A DNA stretch of 6,527 nucleotides from Thalassospiraceae bacterium (GCA_030637205.1 DAOVVL010000120.1:1-6527); one strand, 5' to 3'. Shown: positions 1-6,527, counted from the stretch's first letter. The notes: generated by a model not told the origin, from the letters alone. Translations and numbers: made by a program.

Positions 1-757
<757 letters not shown>

Positions 758-765
<8 letters not shown>

Positions 766-785
766 TCGTTGCGAAGCATTATATA
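758..785 (+). promoter_or_regulatory. Candidate sigma70-type promoter for the small cysteine-rich protein
   Basis: TTGAAT at 758-763 is followed after 16 bases by TATATA at 780-785. It overlaps the 3' end of glmS and lies about 50 bases upstream of the next start codon. The match is moderate (4 of 6 in each box), so readthrough from glmS remains an alternative. Seen by eye only. Confidence 0.35.
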
Positions 786-832
786 GGAAACATCGTTTAA
801 TTAACTCCTCAGGAAAAAAAGGGGGCTTGAAC

Positions 833-1030
833 ATGGCCACATACGAATGTGAAGTTTGCGGTATGAGCGTTAATGCTACGTGCGGAAAGTGCGACGAAGC
901 TTTGGTCAACGGCACGCTAAATCTGGATGACGGATCGGCTGTGCAGATCTCTGAATGTCCGAACGGGCACGGCAAGATTAAATCGCCGATGTGCTGTGGT
1001 CAGGACATGACCGCTAAGGCCGCTGGCTAA
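833..1030 (+). CDS. Small cysteine-rich metal-binding protein, desulforedoxin-like cysteine pairs (65 aa), function unknown
   Basis: This 65-residue soluble protein has no signal peptide or membrane segment. It has seven cysteines: Cys6 and Cys9 (YECEVCG), Cys17 and Cys20 (CGKC), Cys42, and the adjacent pair Cys54-Cys55 in MCCGQDM; His46 lies in CPNGHG. The CxxC near the N-terminus and the CC-G-x-D-M near the C-terminus match the pattern that binds iron in desulforedoxin and the N-terminal domain of desulfoferrodoxin. Here they are separated by 44 residues instead of about 15. The inserted CxxC with Cys42 or His46 could hold a second metal, probably zinc. Start ATG 833 was chosen because AAGGGG at 819-824 sits well as a ribosome binding site; an upstream in-frame TTG at 758 has none. 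I recall similar small hypothetical proteins in proteobacteria, but no established role. A metal or redox function is inference. Confidence 0.85.
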   Translation: MATYECEVCGMSVNATCGKCDEALVNGTLNLDDGSAVQISECPNGHGKIKSPMCCGQDMTAKAAG

Positions 1031-1039
1031 AGATGATTT

Positions 1040-1297
1040 ATGTGTGGGTTCGTTTACATATTAGGAAGTAACGGGCAGGGCGGGCCGCGTAGTTACGTCG
1101 GCTGGACGAATGATCTTGATGCGCGTCTTGAAGCGCACAATTCAGGCCGTGGCGCTAAATCAACACGCGGGCGCACGTGGGTGTTGCTGTACGCCGAAAA
1201 GTTTTCAGAAAAACGCGAAGCCCAAAGCCGTGAATGGCATTTAAAGCGCGACCGCAAACTGCGTAAATCTGTTTTGTGCGAAACGTTCCCCAACTAG
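1040..1297 (+). CDS. GIY-YIG nuclease-family protein, YhbQ/UPF0213-like (85 aa)
   Basis: This is a compact single-domain GIY-YIG protein. The two signature strands are VYI (residues 5-7) and YVG (19-21), the latter a common variant of YIG. They are followed by the conserved Arg29 (DLDARLEAHN), the GxGAKSTRGRTW segment (38-47) and the helix EAQSREWHLK, in which Glu65 is the expected metal-binding catalytic glutamate. Length and motif order match the small stand-alone UPF0213/YhbQ group, related to the UvrC N-terminal and SLX1 nuclease domains. The cellular role of this group is poorly defined, though DNA nuclease activity has been described for YhbQ-type members. All key residues are present, so it should be active. 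The ribosome binding site is weak. The gene starts 9 bases after the preceding small cysteine-rich gene, suggesting cotranscription and perhaps translational coupling. Confidence 0.88.
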   Translation: MCGFVYILGSNGQGGPRSYVGWTNDLDARLEAHNSGRGAKSTRGRTWVLLYAEKFSEKREAQSREWHLKRDRKLRKSVLCETFPN

Positions 1298-1298
1298 A

Positions 1299-1742
1299 TC
1301 AGGGTTTGTTGAGCGTTGATTGGCGTTGTTGCACATCTATGGGCCAGCGGCTTTTGATGAAACTTAAAATCGCCCAGATCTGCTCATCACTTAAATCCTC
1401 ACCAAAGGCCGGCATGGCAGTGTTCGTGCCTTCGGGCAAAACTCCGGCGCCACCCAGTTTGGTATAGGAAAACAAAAGCTGATCATTATGGTGCCATGTA
1501 TGGCCGGTTTCATCGTGCGGCGGCGCGGGCAGGGTACCGTCCGCAGTTCGCACCTTCCAGTCGGGCTGGCCCTGAAGGTTGTCGCCGTGGCAATCGGCGC
1601 AATGTTCGCCGTACAGGGTTTCGCCTATATTCACGGCGCGCTCATTGGCAGGATCTGCTGCCGTGATGGGGTTTTCCCCACAACTGATGAGCAGTAGGGT
1701 GGCGATAGCCATAAGGGGCAGGGATACAAGGGGCTTGGCCAT
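1299..1742 (-). CDS. Lipoprotein mono-heme c-type cytochrome (147 aa)
   Basis: The N-terminus has a hydrophobic stretch (residues 5-20) ending in LISC, a lipobox with Cys21 as the likely lipidated residue. The mature protein is therefore expected in the periplasm on a membrane anchor. A single heme attachment motif CADCH (48-52) and a distal Met110 in MPAF give the class I cytochrome c pattern, followed by the usual C-terminal helix (DLSDEQIWAILSFIKSRWP, 117-134). Between them lies HDETGHTWHH (76-85), a histidine-dense loop not needed for heme ligation. The function is electron transfer; the partners are unknown, and no oxidase or dehydrogenase gene is adjacent. On the - strand, GGAG lies about 9 bases upstream of ATG 1742, supporting this start. 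The gene is convergent with the GIY-YIG gene (one base between stops) and divergent from gabD. Confidence 0.92.
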   Translation of the reverse strand: MAKPLVSLPLMAIATLLLISCGENPITAADPANERAVNIGETLYGEHCADCHGDNLQGQPDWKVRTADGTLPAPPHDETGHTWHHNDQLLFSYTKLGGAGVLPEGTNTAMPAFGEDLSDEQIWAILSFIKSRWPIDVQQRQSTLNKP

Positions 1743-1780
1743 GTTTGGGCTTCTCCGTTGAAAGTGGAACTTGCGCCTAA

Positions 1781-1809
1781 GCTAAACATTCCACCCGGGG
1801 CAAGGTCAA
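1781..1809 (-). promoter_or_regulatory. Weak candidate promoter for the cytochrome c gene
   Basis: Read on the - strand, TTGACC (bases 1809-1804) is followed after 17 bases by TTTAGC (1786-1781). The -35 box is good and the -10 box poor (3 of 6). It is the best spaced pair I could find upstream of the cytochrome gene, and it lies close to the divergent gabD control region. Confidence 0.25.
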
Positions 1810-1824
1810 TACTCCCTGACGTCA

Positions 1825-1853
1825 ACTAATGGTGCAAAAGGCATGACTAATGG
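1825..1853 (+). repeat. Two exact 8-bp direct repeats with 21-bp period, possible operator or activator site
   Basis: ACTAATGG occurs at 1825-1832 and again at 1846-1853, a start-to-start distance of 21 bases, or about two turns of the helix. The second copy ends 3 bases before the -35 box of the gabD promoter. Tandem, helically phased half-sites just upstream of -35 are typical of activator binding. They could equally serve the divergent cytochrome gene. No regulator gene is in the window. Confidence 0.4.
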
Positions 1854-1856
1854 CGG

Positions 1857-1885
1857 TTAACAGACGGGCTTTGTGCGTTTATACT
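1857..1885 (+). promoter_or_regulatory. Sigma70-type promoter of the gabD-gor unit
   Basis: TTAACA (1857-1862) and TATACT (1880-1885), each 5 of 6 to consensus, are separated by exactly 17 bases. Transcription would start near 1892, leaving a leader of about 36 bases. AAGAGGA at 1917-1923 serves as the ribosome binding site, 4 bases before the ATG at 1928. This is the strongest promoter-like sequence I see in the window. Confidence 0.65.
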
Positions 1886-1927
1886 CCGCCCCGAATTAAC
1901 CCCCAGGTTCAGTAATAAGAGGACACC

Positions 1928-3382
1928 ATGCAGCTTTCAGATCCCAAACTTCTTCGCCACCAGTGTTATGTAGATGGCAAGTGGACGCCCGCCAATTCCG
2001 GCGAAACGTTTGACGTTACCAATCCCGCAACCGGCGCCGTCATTGCCAGCGTACCCAGCTTTGGCGCAGATGAAACGCGCGCCGCCATTGCGGCTGCTGA
2101 AAAAGCGTATCCCGCATGGCGCGCCAAAACCGGCAAAGAACGCGCGGCCCTGTTGCGCAAATGGTTCGAGCTGATCATTGAGGCCACCGAAGACCTCGCC
2201 CAACTGATGACCGCCGAGCAGGGCAAGCCGCTGATCGAAGCACGCGGCGAAGTGGTTTACGGCGCATCGTTTGTTGAATGGTTTTCCGAAGAAGCCAAAC
2301 GCGTTTACGGCGACACCATCCCGTCGCCTGCCAATGACCGGCGAATTGTCGTGGTCAAGGAGCCGGTCGGCGTGATCGCGTCCATTACGCCGTGGAATTT
2401 CCCCATCGCCATGATCACGCGCAAATGCGCCCCGGCCATTGCGGTGGGCTGCACGGTGGTGATCAAGCCCGCCGAAGCAACCCCGCTTTCGGCACTGGCG
2501 TTGGTGGAATTGGCTGAACGCGCAGGTATTCCGGCAGGCGTGATCAACGTTATTACCGGCGATCCGGCAGCCATCGGCGGTGAGCTGACATCGAACCCGA
2601 CCGTTCGCAAGCTTTCGTTCACCGGGTCCACCGCAGTGGGCAAGCTGTTGATCCGCCAGTGCGCCGACACGGTCAAAAAAGTTTCGATGGAACTGGGCGG
2701 CAACGCCCCGTTCATCGTGTTTGACGATGCCGATCTGGACGCCGCCGTTACAGGCGTGATGGCGTCTAAATACCGCAATGCCGGCCAGACCTGCGTGTGC
2801 GCCAACCGTATTTTTGTACAAGCGGGTGTCTATGATGCGTTCGCAGAAAAAATGGCCGCCGCCGTGGGTGAACTGAAAGTTGGCGACGGAACCGAAGACG
2901 GCGTGACCCAAGGCCCGCTAATTAACATGGCGGCCATCGAAAAGGTTGAACGCCTGGTTGAAGACGCGGTTAACAAAGGTGCAACCGTGGTCACCGGCGG
3001 TGCGCGCCATGAGTTGGGCGGCACTTGGTACACACCCACCGTGCTGACCGGCGTGACCCCTGATATGGCGTGTTCAAGTGAAGAAATTTTCGGCCCCGTG
3101 GCGCCACTTTATAAGTTCGACAGCGAAGCCGAAGCGGTCCAATTGGCCAACGACACCCCGTATGGCTTAGCGGCGTACTTTTATGCCCGCGACGTGGGCC
3201 GGGTTTGGCGGGTGGCTGACGCCCTTGAATACGGCATCGTCGGCATTAACGAAGGCATTATCTCAACCGAACTGGCACCGTTTGGCGGCATGAAGGAAAG
3301 CGGTATTGGGCGCGAAGGTTCCAAGTACGGCACCGATGAGTTTCTTGAGATAAAATACCTGTGCATGGGCGGGCTTAATTGA
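1928..3382 (+). CDS. gabD: NAD(P)-dependent succinate-semialdehyde dehydrogenase (aldehyde dehydrogenase superfamily, 484 aa)
   Basis: This cytosolic aldehyde dehydrogenase most resembles GabD, which oxidises succinate semialdehyde to succinate at the end of the GABA shunt. Its 484 residues match the usual length (E. coli GabD is 482). Oxyanion Asn157 lies in TPWNFP, cofactor-binding Lys180 in IKPAEATP, GSTAVGK spans 233-239, and general base Glu255 lies in MELGGN. Nucleophile Cys289 is in GQTCVCANR and Glu386 in EEIFGP. The CVC arrangement puts Cys291 two residues from the nucleophile, as in GabD and human SSADH, where the pair forms a redox-sensitive disulfide. Lys180 and the overall GabD-like sequence suggest NADP use, but cofactor preference cannot be settled by eye. 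A related activity, such as glutarate-semialdehyde dehydrogenase (DavD-type), is possible. No gabT transaminase is in view. The gene leads a likely two-gene unit with the glutathione reductase gene. Confidence 0.9.
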   Translation: MQLSDPKLLRHQCYVDGKWTPANSGETFDVTNPATGAVIASVPSFGADETRAAIAAAEKAYPAWRAKTGKERAALLRKWFELIIEATEDLAQLMTAEQGKPLIEARGEVVYGASFVEWFSEEAKRVYGDTIPSPANDRRIVVVKEPVGVIASITPWNFPIAMITRKCAPAIAVGCTVVIKPAEATPLSALALVELAERAGIPAGVINVITGDPAAIGGELTSNPTVRKLSFTGSTAVGKLLIRQCADTVKKVSMELGGNAPFIVFDDADLDAAVTGVMASKYRNAGQTCVCANRIFVQAGVYDAFAEKMAAAVGELKVGDGTEDGVTQGPLINMAAIEKVERLVEDAVNKGATVVTGGARHELGGTWYTPTVLTGVTPDMACSSEEIFGPVAPLYKFDSEAEAVQLANDTPYGLAAYFYARDVGRVWRVADALEYGIVGINEGIISTELAPFGGMKESGIGREGSKYGTDEFLEIKYLCMGGLN

Positions 3383-3414
3383 TTGGCGAGTGATAGAGCG
3401 CCAGCCTATATAAA
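3383..3414 (+). promoter_or_regulatory. Weak internal promoter candidate ahead of gor
   Basis: TTGGCG at 3383-3388 is followed after 18 bases by TATATA at 3407-3412, in an AT-rich run before gor. Each box matches 4 of 6. There is no terminator between gabD and gor, so this would add to readthrough rather than replace it. The ribosome binding site of gor (GTGAG, 3433-3437) is very close to the ATG and looks weak. Confidence 0.3.
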
Positions 3415-3440
3415 AAACGCCACATATATAAAGTGAGACC

Positions 3441-4820
3441 ATGACAGATTTTGATTATGACCTGATTACTATCGGCGCCGGTTCCGGCGGAGTTCGCGCG
3501 TCGCGCATGTCGGCATCGTTCGGTGCGCGCGTGGCGATCGTTGAAAACTCGCGCGTGGGCGGCACCTGTGTGATGCGCGGCTGCGTTCCAAAAAAATTGC
3601 TGGTATATGGTTCGCACTTTGCCGACGATTTTGAAGATGCCAAAGGTTTCGGCTGGGAAGTAGGCGAAACAAAAATCAATTGGCCCAAGCTGATCAAGGA
3701 CAAAAACACCGAGCTGGACCGCCTTGAAAGTGTGTATGGGCGCATCTTGCGCGACAACGGCGTCACCCACTTACAGGGCCGCGGCCGCGTGGTCGATGGC
3801 CACACGGTCGAAGTCGAAACCGATGGCGCAAAAAAAACCTACACGGCCAAAAAAATTCTCATCAGCACCGGCGGCTGGCCCAGCCTGCCCGATGTGGTCG
3901 GCGTTGAACACGCCATAACATCCAACGAAGCACTGGAACTGATCGAGCTTCCCAAACGCATCGTCATTGTGGGCGGCGGCTATATTGCGGTTGAGTTCGC
4001 GGGCATTTTTAATGCCATGGGTGTGGACGTGAGCATCATCATTCGCGCGGGCAATATCCTGCGCGGGTTCGATGAAGACGTGCGCGATACGTTGGCCGAT
4101 GAAATGGAAAAAAAGGGTGTGCACATTCACCGCGAATGTGTGGTGCAGTCGATTGAGAAAAGCGGTGACGGCTTTTCAGTTTTGTTGCGCGAAAACGAAA
4201 CCATTGAATGTGACCGGGTCATGTACGCCACCGGGCGAAAGCCAAACACCAAAGACATTGGCCTTGAACAGGCAGGCGTTGAGTTAACCGATCATGGTGC
4301 CATTAAAACGGATGAAAATTTCCAGACCACGGTCAGTTCCATTTTTGCGCTGGGCGATGTGACGGCGCGCATCCAGCTGACCCCGGTGGCGATCAACGAA
4401 GGCGTTGCGTTTGCCAACACCCAGTTCAACGACAACCCCATGGTCATGGATTACAACGCGGTGCCTGCCGCCGTATTCAGCCAGCCGACCATCGGCACGG
4501 TGGGTTTGAGCGAAGCCGAGGCACGCGAACAGGGCGAGGTCGATATCTATATGTCGCGCTTTCGCCCCATGAAACACACGCTGACAGGCCGCGATGCCCA
4601 TTCGATGATGAAACTGGTGGTCGATCGCGCCAGCCAGCGCGTCGTGGGCTGTCACATGGTGGGCGATGATGCGCCGGAAATCATTCAGGGCTTTGCCGTG
4701 GCGCTTAAGGCAGGGGCCACCAAGGCCCAGTTTGATGCCACCGTGGGCATTCACCCCACGGCTGCGGAAGAATTCGTTACCATGCGCGAAAAGCTGCCCG
4801 ATCACGACGAAGATGTGTGA
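3441..4820 (+). CDS. gor: Glutathione-disulfide reductase (459 aa)
   Basis: This FAD flavoprotein reduces glutathione disulfide with NADPH to keep the cytosolic thiol pool reduced. The N-terminal FAD fold has GAGSGG (residues 12-17) and Glu35. The redox disulfide is Cys43/Cys48 in GGTCVMRGCVPKK. The NADPH fold has GGGYIAVEF (178-186), with Arg202 and Arg208 spaced as the two arginines that bind the 2'-phosphate in E. coli GR. A second FAD contact is ALGDV (303-307). The C-terminal dimerisation domain carries the HPTAAEE motif, whose His438/Glu443 form the acid-base pair acting across the dimer. Length is normal (about 450-460). The arginine in VMRGC and the IRAGNILRGFDEDVR stretch resemble plant and alphaproteobacterial GRs more than E. 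coli. It follows gabD by 58 bases with no terminator between and is followed by a strong terminator, so the two probably share a transcript. Confidence 0.96.
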   Translation: MTDFDYDLITIGAGSGGVRASRMSASFGARVAIVENSRVGGTCVMRGCVPKKLLVYGSHFADDFEDAKGFGWEVGETKINWPKLIKDKNTELDRLESVYGRILRDNGVTHLQGRGRVVDGHTVEVETDGAKKTYTAKKILISTGGWPSLPDVVGVEHAITSNEALELIELPKRIVIVGGGYIAVEFAGIFNAMGVDVSIIIRAGNILRGFDEDVRDTLADEMEKKGVHIHRECVVQSIEKSGDGFSVLLRENETIECDRVMYATGRKPNTKDIGLEQAGVELTDHGAIKTDENFQTTVSSIFALGDVTARIQLTPVAINEGVAFANTQFNDNPMVMDYNAVPAAVFSQPTIGTVGLSEAEAREQGEVDIYMSRFRPMKHTLTGRDAHSMMKLVVDRASQRVVGCHMVGDDAPEIIQGFAVALKAGATKAQFDATVGIHPTAAEEFVTMREKLPDHDEDV

Positions 4821-4831
4821 ATAGCCCCTAT

Positions 4832-4854
4832 TCCCCTGATGCAGGGGATTTTTT
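4832..4854 (+). terminator. Intrinsic terminator after gor
   Basis: TCCCCTG (4832-4838) pairs perfectly with CAGGGGA (4842-4848) around a 3-base ATG loop and is followed directly by six T residues (4849-4854). The hairpin starts 12 bases after the gor stop and separates the gabD-gor unit from the downstream aro gene. Confidence 0.88.
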
Positions 4855-4855
4855 C

Positions 4856-4884
4856 TGGAAAAGCGCAAAAAAGTGGCGTATAGC
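4856..4884 (+). promoter_or_regulatory. Candidate promoter for the DAHP synthase gene
   Basis: TGGAAA (4856-4861), 17 bases, then TATAGC (4879-4884); each box matches 4 of 6. A promoter is expected here because a strong terminator lies just upstream. Transcription would start near 4891, which leaves almost no leader for the ATG at 4899 and favours the ATG at 4917. Confidence 0.35.
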
Positions 4885-4906
4885 CTAGCTTTGAGCAAAT
4901 GAGTTT

Positions 4907-4912
4907 GAGGAA
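4907..4912 (+). promoter_or_regulatory. Ribosome binding site that decides the aroG start
   Basis: GAGGAA lies 4 bases before ATG 4917. The alternative in-frame ATG at 4899 has only a weak GAG upstream, so the six-residue-shorter product is preferred. Confidence 0.65.
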
Positions 4913-4916
4913 CCCG

Positions 4917-6287
4917 ATGTCCAAAAAATGGACCCCTAAAAGCTGGCGTGACCACGAGCGCCTGCAAATGCCTGCATACCCGGATGCGAAAGCATTGGCG
5001 GACGTCGAAGCACGCATATCTGACTTCCCGCCGCTGGTGTTTGCCGGTGAAGCGCGCCAGCTCAAACGTGCGCTGGCCAAGGTGGCAAAAGGCGAGGCTT
5101 TTTTGCTTCAGGGCGGCGATTGCGCCGAAAGTTTTGCCGAATTTCATCCCGACAACATTCGCGATACCTTTCGCGTGTTGTTACAGATGGCGGTGGTGCT
5201 GACCTATGGCGCGGCGTTGCCGGTGGTCAAGGTTGGCCGTATGGCCGGCCAGTTCGCCAAACCACGCAGTGCCGATGATGAAACCATTGATGGCGTGACC
5301 TTGCCCGCGTATCGCGGCGACATGGTCAACGGAATGGAATTTAGTGAAAGCTCGCGCATTCCCGATCCCGAACGAATGATACAGGCCTTTAACCAGTCGG
5401 CGGCGACGCTGAACCTGTTGCGCGCGTTTGCCCAAGGCGGATATGCCGACCTGCACAAAGTGCAACAGTGGAATTTGGGTTTTGTTGCCAACAGCCCGTT
5501 AGGCGAACGTTATCGCGATTTGTGCGAGCGCCTCAGCGAAACGCTCGACTTCATGGCCGCCTGCGGGCTGACCTCAAAAGCGACACCGCAAATCCGCGAA
5601 ACCGATTTTTACACCTCGCACGAAGCATTGTTGCTGAATTACGAGGAAGCCATGACCCGCGTCGATTCCATTTCCGGCGACTGGTACGACACGTCCGCAC
5701 ACATGCTGTGGGTGGGGGATCGTACCCGCCAGTTAGACGGCGCGCATGTTGAATACCTGAAAGGCATTTCCAATCCGCTCGGCACCAAAGTTGGTCCGAC
5801 CATGGAACCCGACGAATTGCTGCGCCTGATCGATATTTTGAACCCCGCCAACGAACCGGGCCGCCTGACGCTGATTACGCGCATGGGTGCCGATGGTTTG
5901 GCACGCACACTGCCCAATCTGATCCGCGCCGTTGAGCGCGAAGGCAAAAGCGTGGTGTGGTCGTGTGACCCCATGCACGCCAACACGGTCAAAAGTTCCA
6001 ACGGCTACAAGACCCGCCACTTCGATGCGATTCTGGCAGAGGTCCACGGCTTTTTCGAAGTCCACAAAGCCGAAGGCAGCCATGCCGGTGGGGTGCATTT
6101 CGAAATGACCGGACAGGACGTGACCGAATGTGTGGGCGGTGCGCAGGACATTACCGAAGACAACCTTTCGGACCGTTACCACACCCATTGCGATCCACGC
6201 CTAAATGCGGAACAGGCACTTGAACTGGCATTTTTGCTGGCTGAACAGTTGAAAGCGGATCGCGCCCAGAAAAACGGGCTAGCTTAG
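4917..6287 (+). CDS. aroG: Class II (plant-type) 3-deoxy-D-arabino-heptulosonate-7-phosphate synthase (456 aa)
   Basis: This enzyme condenses phosphoenolpyruvate and erythrose-4-phosphate in the first step of the shikimate pathway to aromatic amino acids. It belongs to the class II family found in plants, actinobacteria and many proteobacteria, unrelated in sequence to E. coli AroF/G/H. Conserved blocks in order are GGDCAESF, KVGRMAGQFAKPRS, YRGDMVNG, SHEALLLNYEEA, WVGDRTRQLDGAHVEY, NPLGTKVGP, CDPMHANT, GGVHFEMTGQDVTEC and THCDPRLN. The expected metal ligands are Cys69, His354, Glu396 and Asp426, by analogy with the Mycobacterium tuberculosis enzyme. It lacks the long N-terminal extension that carries allosteric sites in that enzyme, so feedback control may differ. 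An in-frame ATG at 4899 would add six residues but is poorly placed for a ribosome. The 3' end overlaps the convergent gene by 9 bases. Naming in this family varies (aroG, aroF, aroH). Confidence 0.95.
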   Translation: MSKKWTPKSWRDHERLQMPAYPDAKALADVEARISDFPPLVFAGEARQLKRALAKVAKGEAFLLQGGDCAESFAEFHPDNIRDTFRVLLQMAVVLTYGAALPVVKVGRMAGQFAKPRSADDETIDGVTLPAYRGDMVNGMEFSESSRIPDPERMIQAFNQSAATLNLLRAFAQGGYADLHKVQQWNLGFVANSPLGERYRDLCERLSETLDFMAACGLTSKATPQIRETDFYTSHEALLLNYEEAMTRVDSISGDWYDTSAHMLWVGDRTRQLDGAHVEYLKGISNPLGTKVGPTMEPDELLRLIDILNPANEPGRLTLITRMGADGLARTLPNLIRAVEREGKSVVWSCDPMHANTVKSSNGYKTRHFDAILAEVHGFFEVHKAEGSHAGGVHFEMTGQDVTECVGGAQDITEDNLSDRYHTHCDPRLNAEQALELAFLLAEQLKADRAQKNGLA

Positions 6288-6527
6288 GCGCTCCAGAATT
6301 TCTAAAATCTCTGCTTGATTGATATCGGGGTGGCGGCGTTTGAGCCGTTTCCACGCCTGAGGCTCGTGCACGACCTGTTTTAAGTCAGATAACAATCCGT
6401 TAATCATTATCAAAAAGCTGCGATGGTCCAGTTCCCAGTAAACCTCGACCTGCGCTGCGCCTTCGTGGGCCGGGGCCAAGTTGGCATTCACCAGTTTAAT
6501 GAACCAGTCGGCGCGCTTCTTAGTATC
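6279..6527 (-). CDS. Unrecognised protein, C-terminal part only (82 residues visible), 5' end beyond the window
   Basis: The - strand frame is open from the right edge of the window to TAG at 6281-6279. A GTG at 6491-6489 could be read as a start. However, the 12 codons before it (DTKKRADWFIKL) continue without a stop and there is no ribosome binding site ahead of it, so I take this as an internal part of a longer gene. The visible sequence is mixed hydrophobic and charged, with tryptophans at VYWELDH and PQAWKRLKRRH. It ends in an amphipathic helix (AEILEILERLS), has no membrane segment and has no motif I recognise. The stop lies inside the last codons of the DAHP synthase gene, so the two genes overlap tail to tail. 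No function is proposed. That it is a real gene is supported by the plausible composition and by the absence of any other gene here, but not proved. Confidence 0.6.
   Translation of the reverse strand, partial: DTKKRADWFIKLVNANLAPAHEGAAQVEVYWELDHRSFLIMINGLLSDLKQVVHEPQAWKRLKRRHPDINQAEILEILERLS

Noticed and set aside
1276..1761. Several short + strand frames opposite the cytochrome gene
   Set aside because: The - strand frame has a lipobox, a CxxCH heme site and a distal Met, while the + strand frames have no motif or ribosome binding site.
1937..2911. A 324-codon open frame on the - strand opposite gabD
   Set aside because: It lies wholly inside a well-supported gene, and its translation is rich in His, Gly and Arg without any domain, as expected for an antisense shadow of GC-rich coding sequence.
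3385..3402. GGCG/CGCC inverted repeat between gabD and gor as a terminator
   Set aside because: The stem is only 4 bp with a 10-base loop and no T-run follows directly, so it is unlikely to stop transcription.
4899..4916. Upstream ATG for the DAHP synthase
   Set aside because: Its ribosome binding site is weaker than GAGGAA before ATG 4917, and it lies too close to the likely transcription start. It cannot be fully excluded.
4284..5147. A 287-codon open frame on the - strand across gor, the terminator and the start of the aro gene
   Set aside because: It crosses two well-supported genes and a terminator, has shadow-like composition and no recognisable motif.

Overview
The window is a moderately GC-rich piece of bacterial chromosome, most likely from an alphaproteobacterium (Rhodospirillales-like). 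This is inferred from codon use, the glutathione reductase active-site sequence GGTCVMRGCVPKK, the short plant-type (class II) DAHP synthase, and a small 'YECEVCG...CCGQDM' protein. No mobile elements, CRISPR arrays, rRNA or tRNA were seen. Coding density is high and no stretch longer than about 190 bases lacks a gene.

Left part (1-1297, + strand): the C-terminal 254 codons of glmS (glucosamine-6-phosphate synthase, amino-sugar and cell-wall precursor supply), then a 65-residue cysteine-rich metal-binding protein whose first and last cysteine pairs resemble desulforedoxin, then an 85-residue GIY-YIG nuclease-like protein of the YhbQ/UPF0213 type. The last two lie 9 bases apart and are probably cotranscribed.

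Middle part (1299-1927): a lipoprotein c-type cytochrome on the - strand, ending one base from the GIY-YIG gene. It is divergent from the next block, across a 185-base intergenic region. That region holds a good sigma70-type promoter (TTAACA, 17 bases, TATACT) facing gabD. Immediately upstream of it is a pair of exact 8-bp direct repeats (ACTAATGG) with a 21-bp period, a plausible regulator site.

Right part (1928-6287, + strand): gabD-type succinate-semialdehyde dehydrogenase and gor-type glutathione reductase are only 58 bases apart and are closed by a clear intrinsic terminator (4832-4854). A class II 3-deoxy-D-arabino-heptulosonate-7-phosphate synthase follows, the first step of the shikimate pathway. 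The window ends in the C-terminal part of an unrecognised - strand gene whose last codons overlap the aro gene tail-to-tail by 9 bases.

Most of the window is ordinary housekeeping metabolism. The points worth a second look are the split desulforedoxin-like small protein, the phased repeats upstream of gabD, the His-rich loop in the cytochrome, the pairing of a CVC-type dehydrogenase with glutathione reductase, and the unrecognised right-edge gene. I found no convincing new multi-gene system.
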